This document shows, one piece after another, positions 5,745 through 6,191 of a stretch of 6,191 bases of DNA; positions within the stretch are counted from its first letter, which is position 1; every line of letters begins with the position of its first letter. The position numbers were made by a program, and so were the translations under genes. The stretch is from contig JAACFD010000126.1 of assembly GCA_009937555.1 (NCBI GenBank), forward strand, positions 1-6,191, in the 5' to 3' direction. The notes beneath the pieces are model-generated. The model did not search any database, was not told the DNA's origin, and worked only from the letters and a program-made list of their open reading frames with translations. Source of the stretch: Chlamydiales bacterium. GTDB lineage: Bacteria; Chlamydiota; Chlamydiia; Chlamydiales; JAACFD01.

Positions 5745-6191
5745 CTAACTTAATTGCTTGCGTCCCTCTGTGGCTATGTTATAGCAGGGACCGTATTTTT
5801 TCAACTCATCACTACACGATCTGATAAGCTTACTCATATCTAAGTTTTTACCTGTTTCTTTGTGGTAGTGCCTAGCTATCTCTTCTATCAAACGTGCGCT
5901 CCCTCTGTAGTATAGTAGGGGGAACAATTTCATATGACGATAGAAAAGCTTGATAAGATTATTTTCTAAAAAGTGCCTATCAAGAAGTGTTTTTGGGTCT
6001 AAGCTCCAGTTGATCCGAACTTCCTGTGGGTTTGAAGGGGTCCATTTACCATTTAAACGACCATTTATAGGAACACTTATATCATAGGGGAGTTTATAAC
6101 ATTTTCTCTCAAGAATTAGTTCTGTGACTAGTCTAGATAGTCTGTCATAGTAGTTTTTTCCAAAAAGCTTTATCTCTACTGTAGCAGATTT
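5745..6191 (-). CDS. Unrecognised protein, N-terminus cut by the window edge
   Basis: The minus-strand frame is open from the last base of the window to the TAG at 5747-5745, giving at least 148 residues. An internal ATG at 5933 would give only 62 residues, but the open frame continues upstream of it for 86 codons with protein-like composition, so the gene most likely starts beyond the window. The visible part begins KSATVEIKLFGKNYYDRL and includes INGRLNGKWTPSNP, VRINWSLDPKTLLDRHF, LFPLLYYRGSARLIEEIARH and the end YGPCYNIATEGRKQLS. It is basic, soluble-looking and rich in Tyr, Arg and Leu, with probable helices in the second half. I see no membrane segment and no catalytic motif that I can name. 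It is convergent with the methyltransferase-like copy 2, with only 2 bp between stops. Confidence 0.7.
   Translation of the reverse strand, partial: KSATVEIKLFGKNYYDRLSRLVTELILERKCYKLPYDISVPINGRLNGKWTPSNPQEVRINWSLDPKTLLDRHFLENNLIKLFYRHMKLFPLLYYRGSARLIEEIARHYHKETGKNLDMSKLIRSCSDELKKYGPCYNIATEGRKQLS

Noticed and set aside
5745..5933. A complete 62-residue small gene starting at the ATG at 5933
   Set aside because: The frame continues open for 86 more codons to the window edge with protein-like content, so this ATG is most likely an internal methionine.

Overview
This is a low-GC (AT-rich by eye) bacterial window with five complete protein genes and one gene cut by the right edge. The genes use aaggaag-type Shine-Dalgarno sites and sigma70-like promoter boxes. 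Two genes are universal bacterial housekeeping functions (the ribosome-associated GTPase BipA/TypA and an RsuA/RluF-type rRNA pseudouridine synthase). The other four look accessory: a transglutaminase-fold protein with a Ser-rich disordered head, two tandem paralogous methyltransferase-like proteins, and an unrecognised protein. Low GC, lineage-specific paralogues and an effector-like cysteine-protease-fold protein suggest a host-associated bacterium, possibly a chlamydia-like organism. That taxonomic guess is an inference with no marker in the window to prove it.

Layout from left to right: typA on the minus strand (40-1854); a 221-bp divergent intergenic region with a good typA promoter; the transglutaminase-like gene on plus with a GTG start (2076-3080); 25 bp to the convergent pseudouridine synthase on minus (3106-3837); a 216-bp divergent intergenic region with a dense cluster of inverted and direct AGCTAAGCTT-type repeats; then two methyltransferase-like genes on plus, abutting with no gap (4054-4905 and 4906-5742). 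Two bases later, convergently, comes the end of a minus-strand gene that stays open to the window edge (5745-6191).

Functional links: the two methyltransferase-like genes are almost certainly one transcription unit and came from a gene duplication. The most unusual DNA structures sit around that pair: the palindrome cluster just upstream of it, and a near-perfect 13-bp hairpin 35 nt inside the second gene. Neither structure is explained by protein coding alone. typA and the pseudouridine synthase both act on ribosomes, but they are not adjacent or co-transcribed here. I see no tRNA, rRNA, CRISPR array, insertion sequence or integrase.
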